Assembly: GCF_010548275.1 (NCBI RefSeq)
Contig: NZ_JAAGLT010000007.1
Span: forward strand, 1 to 64,000
DNA: 64,000 bases
Direction of reading: 5' to 3'
Origin: Streptomyces sp. SID12488
GTDB taxonomy: Bacteria; Actinomycetota; Actinomycetes; Streptomycetales; Streptomycetaceae
The notes beneath the pieces were generated by a model that searched no databases, was not told the DNA's origin, and saw nothing but the letters and a program-made list of their open reading frames with translations. Both the position numbers and the translations under genes were made by a program. Positions 24,965-34,427 of the stretch are shown here, one piece after another; the first letter of the stretch is position 1; the number at the start of each line of letters is the position of its first letter.

Positions 24965-27900
24965 GTGCCAGCCAGTATCAGCGACCCCGAGCAGCTCAAA
25001 GAGCTCCTCGGCATCCCGTTCACCCCGGAGCAGACGGCCTGCATCATCGCGCCGCCCGCCCCGCAGGTGATCGTGGCCGGAGCCGGGTCGGGCAAGACGA
25101 CGGTGATGGCGGCACGCGTGGTGTGGCTCGTCGGCACCGGCCAGGTCGCGCCCGAACAGGTGCTCGGCCTCACCTTCACCAACAAGGCCGCCGGTGAACT
25201 CGCCGAACGCGTCCGCAAGGCGCTCGTGCGGGCGGGCGTCACCGACCCGGACGTCATCGACCCCGACAACCCGCCCGGCGAACCGGTCATCTCCACCTAT
25301 CACTCCTTCGCCGGCCGCCTCCTGAAGGACCACGGCCTGCGCATCGGCCTCGAACCCACCGCCCGCCTCCTCGCCGACGCGACGCGCTACCAACTCGCCG
25401 CGCGCGTACTGCGCGAAGCCCCCGGCCCCTATCCGGCACTCACCCGCTCGTTCCCGGACCTGGTCAGCGACCTCCTGAATCTCGACGCCGAACTCGCCGA
25501 ACACCTCGTCCGGCCCGAGGAACTGCGCGCGTACGACGCCGAACTGCTGCGCGCCCTGGAGGGCGCCAAACTCACCAACGCGGACCTGCGCAAGGTCCCC
25601 GAGACAGCTGCGGCCCGCCGTGAACTCACCGAACTGGTGACCCGCTACCGGGCCGCCAAGCGCGAGCGCGACCTCCTCGACTTCGGCGACCAGATCGCTC
25701 TCTCCGCCGCGCTCGCCCGCGTCCCCGAAGTGGGCCGCGTCCTGCGCGACGAGTTCCGGGTGGTGCTCCTCGACGAGTACCAGGACACCTCGGTGGCCCA
25801 ACGCGTCCTCCTGGCAGGCCTGTTCGGCGACGGAACCGGCCATCCGGTGACCGCGGTCGGTGACCCCTGCCAGGCGATCTACGGCTGGCGCGGCGCCTCC
25901 GTCGCCAACCTCGACGACTTCCCCGAGCACTTCGCCCACGCCGACGGCAGCTCGGCCGCCCGCCAGTCGCTCAGTGAGAACCGCCGCAGCGGAGGCCGCC
26001 TCCTCGGCCTCGCCAACGGCCTCGCCGAGCCCCTGCGCGCCATGCACGCGGGCGTGGAGGCCCTCCGCCCCGCACCCGGCGCCGAGCGCGACGGCCAGGT
26101 GCGCTGCGCGCTGCTGCGCACCCACGCCGAGGAGATCGACTGGCTCGCCGACTCCATCGCCCACCTCGTACGCACCGGCAAGGCACCCGGCGAGATCGCC
26201 GTCCTGTGCCGCACCGCCACCGACTTCGCCGAGATCCAGGGCGCGCTCGTCGCCAGGGACATCCCCGTCGAGGTGGTCGGGCTCTCCGGGCTGCTGCACC
26301 TGCCCGAGGTCGCCGACCTCGTGTCCGTCTGCGAGGTCCTCCAGGACCCCGGGGCCAACGCCTCCCTGGTCCGGCTGCTGAGCGGCCCGCGCTGGCGCAT
26401 CGGGCCGCGCGACCTCGCCCTCCTCGGCCGCCGGGCCCGCCTTCTCGTGTCCCACGCGCGCGGGAGCGACGCCGACAACCCGGACCGCCGGCTCGCCGCG
26501 GCTGTCGAGGGGGTCGATCCCGCCGAGGTGATTTCGCTCGCGGACGCCCTGGACACCTTCCTGGAGACACCTCTGAGGGGCCAGGGCGACGACGACGGGC
26601 TGCCCTTCTCGCCGGACGCGCGCGTGCGCTTCGCCCGGCTCGCCACCGAACTGCGCGACCTGCGCCGCTCACTCGCCGACCCGCTGATGGACGTACTGCA
26701 CCGCGTCCTCGCCGTCACCGGACTGGAGGTGGAGCTGTCGGCGTCCCCGCATGCCCTGGCCGCCCGCCGCCGCGAGACCCTCTCCAACTTCCTGGACATC
26801 GCCGCCTCGTTCGCCGCCCACGAGAGCGAGGCGAGTCTGCTCGCCTTCCTCGGCTTCCTGCGCACGGCCGCGCAGTACGAGAAGGGCCTCGACAACGCCC
26901 TGCCCGGTGGCGAGAACACCGTCAAGGTGCTCACCGCCCACAAGTCCAAGGGGCTGGAGTGGGACGTCGTGGCCGTTCCCGGCCTGGTCACCGGCACTTT
27001 CCCCAGCGCCCAGGGCCGCGAGAAATGGACCTCTCAGGCCAAGGTCCTGCCGCACGGACTGCGCGGCGACACCGACACACTGCCCGACATCGAGGCCTGG
27101 GACTCCCGGGGCATGAAGGCCTTCCAGGAGGCGATGAAGGACCACCAGCACACCGAGGAACTCCGCCTGGGCTACGTCACCTTCACCCGTCCCCGCTCCC
27201 TCCTGCTCGGCTCCGGCCACTGGTGGGGCCCCTCCCAGAAGAAGCCCCGAGGCCCCTCCGACTTCCTGCAGGCCCTCCACGACCACTGCACGGCCGGACA
27301 CGGCGAGATCGAGGCCTGGGCGGACCAACCGCCGGAGGACGAGGAGAATCCCGCCCTGGGCGCGACGACCGCCGACCAACTGTGGCCCCTGCCCCTGGAC
27401 GACGCCGCGTTCCGCCGCCGCCGGGCCGCAGCCGAGACGGTCCTCGCCCACCTGGAGACCCTCGCCTCCCACGAGGACGGTCACCCCGCGACCGCACACG
27501 ACGCCGACGCGTACGACGACCCGGACTGGCCCCCGCCGCCGGACGACGAGCCTCCGTACGAGGATGACGAACCCCTTGACGACGGCCCCCTCCGCGAAGA
27601 CGCCGCTTCCCCCGCCGAGGACGACGGTGACTGGGACGCCTGGACGACGGAGCGCCCCGAACCGCCCGTACAGACCCCGTCCCACGCGCGCGTGACCCAC
27701 ACCGGGCCTGACCACGACCGCCCGCGCACGGTGCCCCACGCCCGCAGACACCCCGCCGAAGCGGATCTCACACCTGAGGAGGCCCGCGCCGCCGCCTCCT
27801 GGGACCGCGACCTCGACGCGCTCGCCGGGGAACTGCTGCGCGCGCGGGCGAGCGTCACCGACGTCCCCCTGCCCCCGACACTGACCGCGTCCCAGCTGAT

Positions 27901-28498
27901 GCTCCTGGCCGCCGACCCGGACGCCCTCGCGCAGGAGCTGGCCCGGCCCATGCCACGCCCACCGCAGCCCGCAGCCCGCCGGGGCACCCGCTTCCACGCC
28001 TGGGTCGAGGCCCGCTTCGAGGAACTGCGGCTCCCCATGCTGGAGCCCGAGGAACTACCGGGCAGCGACGCGGAGATCGCCGACGAACGCGACCTGCAGG
28101 CCCTCAAGGACGCCTTCGAGCACACCGTGTACGCCCACCGCACGCCCTACCGGGTCGAGACCCCCTTCCAGCTCGACATCGCCGGACGCGTCGTACGGGG
28201 CCGGATCGACGCCGTCTACAAGGAAGGCGACGGCGCGGAAGCGAGATACGAGATCATCGACTGGAAGACCCACCGCGCCCACACCGCCGACCCCCTCCAG
28301 CTCGCTGTCTACCGCCTGGCCTGGGCCGAGCAGCAGGGCGTTCCCCCGGAGGCCGTCGGGGCGGCCTTCCTGTACGTGCGCAGCGGCGAGATCGTCCGGC
28401 CGGACGATCTCCCGGACCGGGCCGCACTGGAGCGGCTGCTCCTGGACGAGCCCGCAGCGTTCGAAGTACCGGACGAGGACGTCAGTGCGGGCCGATAA
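24965..28498 (+). CDS. adnB: Helicase-nuclease subunit AdnB
   Basis: A 1177-residue partner of AdnA. Walker A GAGSGKTTV lies near residue 40, LTFTNKAAGELAERV after it, LDEYQDTS near 269, GDPCQAIYGWRGA, AHKSKGLEWDVV and a final FTRPRSLLLGS motor motif. An acidic Pro-rich linker (residues ~840-930) separates the motor from the nuclease, which has EIIDWKTHRAHTADPLQLAVYRLAW near 1096. No Cys cluster is seen at its C-terminus, unlike AdnA. Start GTG 24965 gives (M)PASISDPEQLKELLGI. The complex loads at DNA ends and resects them. Confidence 0.88.
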   Translation: MPASISDPEQLKELLGIPFTPEQTACIIAPPAPQVIVAGAGSGKTTVMAARVVWLVGTGQVAPEQVLGLTFTNKAAGELAERVRKALVRAGVTDPDVIDPDNPPGEPVISTYHSFAGRLLKDHGLRIGLEPTARLLADATRYQLAARVLREAPGPYPALTRSFPDLVSDLLNLDAELAEHLVRPEELRAYDAELLRALEGAKLTNADLRKVPETAAARRELTELVTRYRAAKRERDLLDFGDQIALSAALARVPEVGRVLRDEFRVVLLDEYQDTSVAQRVLLAGLFGDGTGHPVTAVGDPCQAIYGWRGASVANLDDFPEHFAHADGSSAARQSLSENRRSGGRLLGLANGLAEPLRAMHAGVEALRPAPGAERDGQVRCALLRTHAEEIDWLADSIAHLVRTGKAPGEIAVLCRTATDFAEIQGALVARDIPVEVVGLSGLLHLPEVADLVSVCEVLQDPGANASLVRLLSGPRWRIGPRDLALLGRRARLLVSHARGSDADNPDRRLAAAVEGVDPAEVISLADALDTFLETPLRGQGDDDGLPFSPDARVRFARLATELRDLRRSLADPLMDVLHRVLAVTGLEVELSASPHALAARRRETLSNFLDIAASFAAHESEASLLAFLGFLRTAAQYEKGLDNALPGGENTVKVLTAHKSKGLEWDVVAVPGLVTGTFPSAQGREKWTSQAKVLPHGLRGDTDTLPDIEAWDSRGMKAFQEAMKDHQHTEELRLGYVTFTRPRSLLLGSGHWWGPSQKKPRGPSDFLQALHDHCTAGHGEIEAWADQPPEDEENPALGATTADQLWPLPLDDAAFRRRRAAAETVLAHLETLASHEDGHPATAHDADAYDDPDWPPPPDDEPPYEDDEPLDDGPLREDAASPAEDDGDWDAWTTERPEPPVQTPSHARVTHTGPDHDRPRTVPHARRHPAEADLTPEEARAAASWDRDLDALAGELLRARASVTDVPLPPTLTASQLMLLAADPDALAQELARPMPRPPQPAARRGTRFHAWVEARFEELRLPMLEPEELPGSDAEIADERDLQALKDAFEHTVYAHRTPYRVETPFQLDIAGRVVRGRIDAVYKEGDGAEARYEIIDWKTHRAHTADPLQLAVYRLAWAEQQGVPPEAVGAAFLYVRSGEIVRPDDLPDRAALERLLLDEPAAFEVPDEDVSAGR

Positions 28499-28502
28499 GC
28501 TC

Positions 28503-29912
28503 ATGACCATGAGCCAGGCCCCGGACAGCGCCGTCCGTACGTACATCGAGCAGCACCGCGTCACCTTCCTCGACGACCTCGCCGAGTGGCTGCGCATCCC
28601 GTCCGTGTCGGCGCAGCCCGACCACGCCGCCGATGTACGCCGCAGCGCCGACTGGCTCGCCGCCAAACTCAGGGAAACCGGCTTCCCCACCGTCGAGGTC
28701 TGGGCGACACCGGGAGCCCCGGCGGTCTTCGCCGAGTGGCCCGCCGACGACCCCGCCGCCCCCACCGTCCTCGTCTACGGCCACCACGACGTGCAGCCCG
28801 CGGCCATCGAGGACGGCTGGGACAGCGACCCCTTCGAACCGGTCGTCCGGGGAAACCGTCTCCACGCGCGCGGGGCCGCCGACGACAAGGGCCAGGTGTT
28901 CTTCCACACACTCGGCGTCCGCGCCCACCTCGCCGCCACCGGCCGCACCGCACCCGCCGTCCATCTGAAGATGCTCGTCGAGGGCGAGGAGGAGTCGGGC
29001 TCCGTCCACTTCCGTTCCCTCGTCGAGGAGCACGCCGACCGGCTCTCCGCCGACGCCGTGATCGTCTCCGACACCGGCATGTGGGCCGAGGACACCCCCA
29101 CGGTGTGCACCGGCATGCGCGGCCTCGCCGAGTGCGAGATCCAGTTCCAGGGACCCGACCAGGACATCCACTCCGGATCCTTCGGCGGCGCCGTGCCCAA
29201 CCCGGCGACCGCCGTCGCCCGCCTCGTCGCCGCACTGCACGACGAGCACGCGCGTGTGACGATCCCCGGTTTCTACGACGGAGTCACCGAACCCACCGAC
29301 CGCGAGCGTGAACTCTTCGCCGAACTCCCCTTCGACGAGGAGCAGTGGCTGCGCACCGCCAAGTCGTACGCCACCCATGGCGAAGCCGGACACACCACCC
29401 TGGAGCGCGTCTGGACGCGTCCCACCGCTGAGGTCAACGGCATCGGCGGCGGCTACCAGGGGCCCGGCAGCAAGACGATCGTCCCGGCCTCGGCCATGGT
29501 GAAACTCTCTTTCCGGCTGGTCGCCGGCCAGGACCCCGACCACATCGAGAAGATCGTCCGCGACTGGGCCGCGACCCGCGTTCCCGCCGGGATCCGGTAC
29601 GAGATCACCTTCGCGGCGGCCACGCGCCCGTGCCTGACCCCGCTGGACCACCCCGCCCTGCAGTCCGTGGTGCGCGCCATGAGCCGCGCCTTCGACAAGC
29701 CGGTCCGCTACACGCGCGAGGGCGGCAGCGGCCCGGCCGCCGACCTCCAGGACGTCCTCGGTGCCCCCGTGCTCTTCCTGGGCATCTCCGTCCCGTCCGA
29801 CGGCTGGCACGCCCCCAACGAGAAGGTGGAGATCGACCTGCTCCTCAAGGGCGTCGAGACCACCGCCTACCTGTGGGGCGATCTGGCGGAGAACTGGCGC
29901 CATGAGTCCTGA
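28503..29912 (+). CDS. M20-family dipeptidase/aminoacylase-type zinc peptidase
   Basis: A cytoplasmic di-zinc peptidase of about 469 residues. Metal-site motifs are VLVYGHHDVQPA (first His), RGAADDKGQ (bridging Asp), LVEGEEESGS (Glu pair), VSDTGMW and a late VPSDGWHAPNEKV (final His). A dimerisation domain lies between. It probably hydrolyses small dipeptides. ATG 28503 or 28509 (MSQAPDSAVRTYIE) is the likely start; a GTG at 28485 inside adnB is in frame. The gene is four bases from adnB and probably cotranscribed. Confidence 0.87.
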   Translation: MTMSQAPDSAVRTYIEQHRVTFLDDLAEWLRIPSVSAQPDHAADVRRSADWLAAKLRETGFPTVEVWATPGAPAVFAEWPADDPAAPTVLVYGHHDVQPAAIEDGWDSDPFEPVVRGNRLHARGAADDKGQVFFHTLGVRAHLAATGRTAPAVHLKMLVEGEEESGSVHFRSLVEEHADRLSADAVIVSDTGMWAEDTPTVCTGMRGLAECEIQFQGPDQDIHSGSFGGAVPNPATAVARLVAALHDEHARVTIPGFYDGVTEPTDRERELFAELPFDEEQWLRTAKSYATHGEAGHTTLERVWTRPTAEVNGIGGGYQGPGSKTIVPASAMVKLSFRLVAGQDPDHIEKIVRDWAATRVPAGIRYEITFAAATRPCLTPLDHPALQSVVRAMSRAFDKPVRYTREGGSGPAADLQDVLGAPVLFLGISVPSDGWHAPNEKVEIDLLLKGVETTAYLWGDLAENWRHES

Positions 29913-30078
29913 CAACCCTGAGCGGTCCGGACCGGCAGCCGACCCGGGGCACACTGGAAGCACCGCCCCGCACCTGCGTGAACCCGCCCGGAAACCGCCG
30001 CCCCCCATGCGTCCCCACCCGCATCCCGCTGAACCGACCGCCGAAATATCCGTTCCACCGGGGGAGTTGGAAGCACCT

Positions 30079-31026
30079 GTGACCACCTGGACCGACCACA
30101 CCGCCGACCGTCCCATCTCGCTCACCGCCCCCAGTGGCATCGACCGGGCCGCGCACCACCGGCTCGACGAGGCCTGGCTCGCCGCGGCGTGGAGCCACCC
30201 CACAACCCGCTGCTTCGTGGTCTCCGGCGGCCAGGTCCTCATCGACGAGACGTCCGAGGGGCGTACCGAGCTCGTCATGACCCCCTCCTTCGAAGCCCCT
30301 CTCACCGAAGCGCACCGCTACTTCCTCGGCAGTGACGACGACGGCACCAGCTACTTCGCCCTCCAGAAGGACGCCCTGCCCGGCCGCATGGACCAGTCCG
30401 CGCGCCCCGCGGGCCTGCGCGAGGCCGGCCTGCTCCTCTCGCCCCGCGACGCGGGTCTGATGGTGCACGCCGTCGCCCTGGAGAACTGGCAGCGCCTGCA
30501 CCGCTTCTGCTCCCGCTGCGGCGAGCGCACCGTCATCGCCGGCGCCGGCCACATCCGCCGCTGCCAGGCCTGCGGCGCCGAACACTACCCGCGGACCGAC
30601 CCGGCCGTGATCATGGCCGTCACCGACGAGGAGGACCGCATCCTCCTCGGCCGCCAGGTCCACTGGCCCGAGGGCCGCTTCTCGACGCTCGCCGGTTTCG
30701 TCGAGCCCGGCGAGTCCATCGAACAGTCGGTGCGCCGCGAGGTGTTCGAAGAGGCCGGCATCCACGTCGGCCAGGTCGAGTACGTCGCCAGCCAGCCCTG
30801 GCCGTTCCCGTCCAGTCTCATGCTCGGCTTCATGGCCCGTGCCACCTCCACCGACATCGAGGTCGACGGCGACGAGATCCACGAGGCCCGTTGGTTCTCC
30901 CGTGAGGAGCTGCGCGCGGGCTTCGAATCCGGTGAGGTCCTGCCGCCGTACGGCATCTCGATCGCGGCACGCCTGATCGAACTCTGGTACGGCAAGCCGC
31001 TGCCGAAACCGAACAGCGCGCTCTGA
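30079..31026 (+). CDS. nudC: NAD(+) diphosphatase (Nudix)
   Basis: A 315-residue NudC-type enzyme that cleaves NADH/NAD+ and can remove NAD caps from RNA. A zinc ribbon (CSRCG and CQACG, about residues 144-167) precedes the Nudix box GFVEPGESIEQSVRREVFEEAG fragment starting near 212, and the NADH-pyrophosphatase signature SQPWPFPSSLM follows, which distinguishes it from general Nudix enzymes. GTG 30079 gives (M)TTWTDHTADRPISL with GGAAG upstream. It converges on the mycoredoxin gene across a terminator. Confidence 0.93.
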   Translation: MTTWTDHTADRPISLTAPSGIDRAAHHRLDEAWLAAAWSHPTTRCFVVSGGQVLIDETSEGRTELVMTPSFEAPLTEAHRYFLGSDDDGTSYFALQKDALPGRMDQSARPAGLREAGLLLSPRDAGLMVHAVALENWQRLHRFCSRCGERTVIAGAGHIRRCQACGAEHYPRTDPAVIMAVTDEEDRILLGRQVHWPEGRFSTLAGFVEPGESIEQSVRREVFEEAGIHVGQVEYVASQPWPFPSSLMLGFMARATSTDIEVDGDEIHEARWFSREELRAGFESGEVLPPYGISIAARLIELWYGKPLPKPNSAL

Positions 31027-31078
31027 CGCCCGAGGCCGGTTCCTGAGCCGGTCCCGCCGATGTGCCGGGGCATGCGAA

Positions 31079-31112
31079 GACCCCCGCACGGCCGTCGGGC
31101 CGGTCGGGGGTC
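31079..31112. terminator. Bidirectional terminator between nudC and mycoredoxin
   Basis: Arms GACCCCCG (31079-31086) and CGGGGGTC (31105-31112) with an 18-base GC-rich loop that can pair further internally. It lies between convergent genes. Confidence 0.65.
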
Positions 31113-31126
31113 CGGGACACGCGGGG

Positions 31127-31384
31127 TCAGGCGCCGAGGGCCTGCTTCACCTGCGCGAGGCTCGGGTTCGTCATCACGACCTCCGGGCCGTCGTTGGAGG
31201 GAACGACCAGTACGGTCGGAACCGTCTGGTTGCCGCCGTTCGCCTTCTCCACGAACGCTGCGGAGTCCGGGTCGTGCTCGATGTTGATCTCGTTGTACGC
31301 GATGCCCTCGCGGTCCATCTGGCTCTTCAGCCGACGGCAGTATCCGCACCATGTGGTGCTGTACATCGTCACAGTGCCCGGCAT
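31127..31384 (-). CDS. Mycoredoxin (glutaredoxin-like, CxxC)
   Basis: An 85-residue thioredoxin-fold protein: MPGTVTMYSTTWCGYCRRL with the redox pair CGYC at residues 13-16, the cis-Pro motif TVPTVLV and TNPSLAQVKQAL at the end. It matches actinobacterial mycoredoxin-1, which reduces mycothiol mixed disulfides in place of glutathione-dependent glutaredoxins. ATG 31384 is preceded by GAGGAGCGCGAGAG. It is divergent from uvrD2, with about 180 bases between starts. Confidence 0.9.
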   Translation of the reverse strand: MPGTVTMYSTTWCGYCRRLKSQMDREGIAYNEINIEHDPDSAAFVEKANGGNQTVPTVLVVPSNDGPEVVMTNPSLAQVKQALGA

Positions 31385-31563
31385 GTCTCTCGCGCTCCTC
31401 AGCAGTTCGGGGGACGGGTGCTCGTTGTGGTGGAACGTACGCGGCCCGGCCGCCATTCCCGCAGGGTGTCCGAGAGGGGATGCCTGCCGCATTAGTACGA
31501 CCGCAAGGGGCTGCCTGTGGACAACCGGCTCACCTGTCTCCGGCGACCTGGCAGCATGGCCGT

Positions 31564-33759
31564 GTGACAGCAGCAACGCACTCCACCCTCTTCCCGCAGG
31601 TTCCGGACTCGGCCGACGCGGTGCTCGACGGACTCGATCCCGAGCAGCGCGAGGTGGCCACCGCCCTGCACGGGCCGGTGTGCGTACTGGCAGGTGCAGG
31701 CACGGGAAAGACCCGGGCGATCACCCACCGCATCGCCTACGGCGTCCGCGCCGGAATGCTCCAGCCCTCCAGCGTGCTCGCCGTCACCTTCACCAACCGT
31801 GCCGCCGGTGAGATGCGCGGGCGGCTGCGCCAGCTCGGCGCCGGCGGAGTCCAGGCGCGCACCTTCCACTCGGCCGCGCTGCGCCAGCTCCAGTACTTCT
31901 GGCCGAAAGCCGTCGGCGGCTCCATGCCCCGCCTCGTCGACCGCAAGATCCAGCTCGTCGCCGATGCCGCCGCCGCCTGCCGCATCCGCCTCGACCGGGG
32001 CGAACTGCGGGACGTCACAGCCGAGATCGAATGGTCCAAGGTCACCCAGACCGTCCCCGCCGACTACGTGCCCGCCGTCGCCAAGTCCGGCCGCGTCGCA
32101 CCCCGCGACCCGGCCGAGATCGCCCAGCTCTACGCCACCTACGAGGATCTGAAGCGGGACCGCTCCCTCATCGACTTCGAGGACGTCCTGCTGCTCACTG
32201 TCGCTGTCCTCCAGGACCGGCACGACATCGCCGAGCAGGTCCGCTCCCAGTACCAGCATTTCGTGGTCGACGAGTACCAGGACGTCAGCCCGCTCCAGCA
32301 GCGGCTGCTGGAGCTGTGGCTCGGGGAAAGGGACAGTCTCTGTGTGGTCGGCGACGCCAGCCAGACGATCTATTCGTTCACAGGAGCAACTCCTGACCAT
32401 CTCCTCGACTTCCGCACCCGCCACCCCGGTGCCACCGTCGTCAAGCTGGTCCGCGACTACCGCTCCACACCCCAGGTCGTCCACCTCGCCAACGGACTGC
32501 TCGCCCAGGCCCGGGGCCGCGCCGCGGAACACCGCCTGGAACTGATCTCCCAGCGCGCCCCCGGACCCGAACCCGTCTACACCGAGTACGCCGACGAACC
32601 CGCCGAGGCCGAGGGCGCCGCCCGCCGCATCCGGGACCTCGTCGCCGGCGGCGTGCCCGCCAGCGAAATCGCCATCCTGACCCGGACGAACGCCCAGTCC
32701 GAGACGTACGAACAGGCACTCGCCGATGCCGGAGTCCCCTACCAACTGCGTGGCGCCGAACGGTTCTTCGACCGGCCCGAGGTGCGCAAGGCCATCAGCG
32801 CGCTGCGCGCCGCCGCCCGCTTCGGAGCCAACGACTCCCTCCTGGACGACGTCATCGACCTGCCCTCCCAGGTGCGTGCCGTGCTGTCGGGGGAAGGCTG
32901 GACCAGTCAGCCGCCCGCCGGCTCCGGGGCCGTCAGGGAGCGCTGGGAGTCGCTGGCCGCACTGGTGAACCTCGCGCAGGACTTCGCTGCTGCGAAAGCG
33001 AGTGCCACGCTCGCCGACATCGTCGCCGAACTCGACGAGCGGGCGAACGCCCAGCACGCCCCGACCGTGCAGGGTGTCACTCTCGCGTCCCTCCACTCGG
33101 CCAAGGGCCTGGAATGGGACGTCGTCTTCCTGGTCGGCGTCGCCGAGGGCATGATGCCGATCAGCTACGCGAAGACCGATGAACAGATCGAGGAGGAACG
33201 CCGCCTCCTGTACGTCGGAGTGACCCGCGCGCGAGAACGCCTTCATGTCTCCTGGGCGCTCTCCCGCGCGCCCGGGGGCCGTCCGAACCGCCGTCCCAGC
33301 CGCTTCCTGGACGGACTGCGCCCCGGCTCCGTCACCACGTCCGTCCGGACGGGCACGGCCGGCTCCGGTGGCATCGAGCGCGGCTACGGAGGCCCCCCCG
33401 GGGCCGTCCCGCGCCGGACCCAGAGAACGCCTGCCCGCTGCCGGGTCTGCGGGCGCACGCTGACCGACGCGGGCGAGATGAAGCTGATGCGCTGCGACGA
33501 GTGCCCCTCCGACATGGATGAGGGCCTCTACGAACGGCTGCGCGAGTGGCGGGCGGTCCAGGCGGCGCGCAGTGGGCAGCCGGCCTTCTGTGTCTTCACC
33601 GACAGGACCCTGATGGCGATCGCGGAGACCATCCCGGACGAAGCAGGGGAGCTGGCCCGTATCCCCGGCGTCGGAGTGCGCAAGCTCAACCGGTACGGAT
33701 CCGATGTTCTGGCCATCTGCGCAGGTCAGGAAGTAGAGGGTGAGGTCGGCAGTGACTGA
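31564..33759 (+). CDS. uvrD2: ATP-dependent DNA helicase UvrD2 with HRDC domain
   Basis: A 731-residue SF1A helicase. It has Walker A GAGTGKTRA near residue 45, VDEYQDVSPLQQ near 238, GDASQTIYSFTGA, SAKGLEWDVVFL and VGVTRARERLH. A tetracysteine zinc motif (CRVC near 626, CDEC about 20 residues later) leads into a C-terminal HRDC domain with RIPGVGVRKLNRYG. This zinc-plus-HRDC tail identifies mycobacterial-type UvrD2, which differs from UvrD1/PcrA. GTG 31564 gives (M)TAATHSTLFPQV. wblC control sequences begin immediately after its stop. Confidence 0.93.
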   Translation: MTAATHSTLFPQVPDSADAVLDGLDPEQREVATALHGPVCVLAGAGTGKTRAITHRIAYGVRAGMLQPSSVLAVTFTNRAAGEMRGRLRQLGAGGVQARTFHSAALRQLQYFWPKAVGGSMPRLVDRKIQLVADAAAACRIRLDRGELRDVTAEIEWSKVTQTVPADYVPAVAKSGRVAPRDPAEIAQLYATYEDLKRDRSLIDFEDVLLLTVAVLQDRHDIAEQVRSQYQHFVVDEYQDVSPLQQRLLELWLGERDSLCVVGDASQTIYSFTGATPDHLLDFRTRHPGATVVKLVRDYRSTPQVVHLANGLLAQARGRAAEHRLELISQRAPGPEPVYTEYADEPAEAEGAARRIRDLVAGGVPASEIAILTRTNAQSETYEQALADAGVPYQLRGAERFFDRPEVRKAISALRAAARFGANDSLLDDVIDLPSQVRAVLSGEGWTSQPPAGSGAVRERWESLAALVNLAQDFAAAKASATLADIVAELDERANAQHAPTVQGVTLASLHSAKGLEWDVVFLVGVAEGMMPISYAKTDEQIEEERRLLYVGVTRARERLHVSWALSRAPGGRPNRRPSRFLDGLRPGSVTTSVRTGTAGSGGIERGYGGPPGAVPRRTQRTPARCRVCGRTLTDAGEMKLMRCDECPSDMDEGLYERLREWRAVQAARSGQPAFCVFTDRTLMAIAETIPDEAGELARIPGVGVRKLNRYGSDVLAICAGQEVEGEVGSD

Positions 33760-33773
33760 TTCAAACTCGTCGG

Positions 33774-33812
33774 AAAAATAGTTTGCGCATGCCCCGGGAA
33801 TCCCCATAGGTT
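33774..33812 (+). promoter_or_regulatory. wblC promoter with WhiB7-type AT-rich activator site
   Basis: A -35-like TTGCGC (33783-33788) and a -10-like TAGGTT (33807-33812) are 18 bases apart. AAAAATA (33774-33780) sits just upstream of the -35. WhiB7/WblC is known to activate sigma-HrdB promoters having an AT-rich stretch a few bases before the -35, where its AT-hook binds, so this fits autoactivation. Confidence 0.7.
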
Positions 33813-33930
33813 CTTAGCCACGGGAACAGAGTCTTCTCAGAAGGCCTGGCCCTGTGCTGTACTTCATAGTCGTATATCTGTTGGACTGGTTCACCCCAGT
33901 CCCCCAAGACGCCGAGAGGAGGCGAGTCCA

Positions 33931-34254
33931 GTGATCAGCATCAACACCAGCTCTGTCAGCACGGTCAAAATGACCGATCTCTCGACCGTCTCCCTGTGCA
34001 TGCTCGGCGTCTCGGACCTGGGCACCGGTCTGTCCGGCATTCCTGCCGTCCGGCCGGCGTCCTCCCTGTCTCTCGCGGGTCTTCCTGTCCGTGAGCGCAA
34101 TGAGCGACCGAGCAAGGCACTGGAAGCAGGAGCAGTAGAGGCGAAGGCCCCGGCCTATGCCTTTGCGGCCGGTGCCGGATCCCTCAAGCAGACGACGCAG
34201 CACCACACGATGTGGGCCTTCCGTGGGCCAGAACCCTGGAGTGATCCAGCCTGA
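33931..34254 (+). CDS. Leader ORF (uORF) of wblC
   Basis: A 107-codon frame from GTG 33931, preceded by GAGAGGAGG, a very strong ribosome site. It begins (M)ISINTSSVSTVKMTDL and ends EPWSDPA. The composition is not that of a domain protein. It ends 20 bases before the attenuator hairpin. Studies of whiB7/wblC leaders show that translation of an upstream ORF controls terminator formation when ribosome-targeting antibiotics are present; this is the equivalent element by position. The inverted repeat CCTGATTGATCAGG spans its stop. Confidence 0.75.
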   Translation: MISINTSSVSTVKMTDLSTVSLCMLGVSDLGTGLSGIPAVRPASSLSLAGLPVRERNERPSKALEAGAVEAKAPAYAFAAGAGSLKQTTQHHTMWAFRGPEPWSDPA

Positions 34255-34274
34255 TTGATCAGGCCGGCGCCTTC

Positions 34275-34318
34275 AGGGCCGCGGAACCCCACCCGGGATC
34301 CGCGGCCCTTCTGTTTTC
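34275..34318 (+). terminator. Rho-independent attenuator upstream of wblC
   Basis: Arms AGGGCCGCGGA (34275-34285) and TCCGCGGCCCT (34299-34309) are perfect over 11 bp with a 13-base loop, followed by TCTGTTTTC. This is one of the few true T-tailed terminators in the window. It lies 110 bases before wblC and after the leader ORF, so it should terminate wblC mRNA unless disrupted. Confidence 0.85.
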
Positions 34319-34427
34319 CCCGAACGGGGACGACGGAGTGAAGGGGCCTCGGGACAAGAGAAAACCCGCCGGTACCAGCCGCACCCGGCCCAACAGGGCC
34401 GGAACGACCAGACGAGGAAAACAACCC

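Noticed and set aside
24965..33759. Calling all three large helicases PcrA/UvrD paralogues
   Set aside because: Two carry C-terminal RecB-type nuclease motifs and sit in tandem (AdnA, AdnB), and the third has the zinc-HRDC tail of UvrD2, so they are distinct enzymes.
33814..34206. Minus-strand open frames opposite the wblC leader
   Set aside because: The plus strand carries a coherent promoter, uORF with strong ribosome site and terminator; the minus frames lack ribosome sites and protein character.
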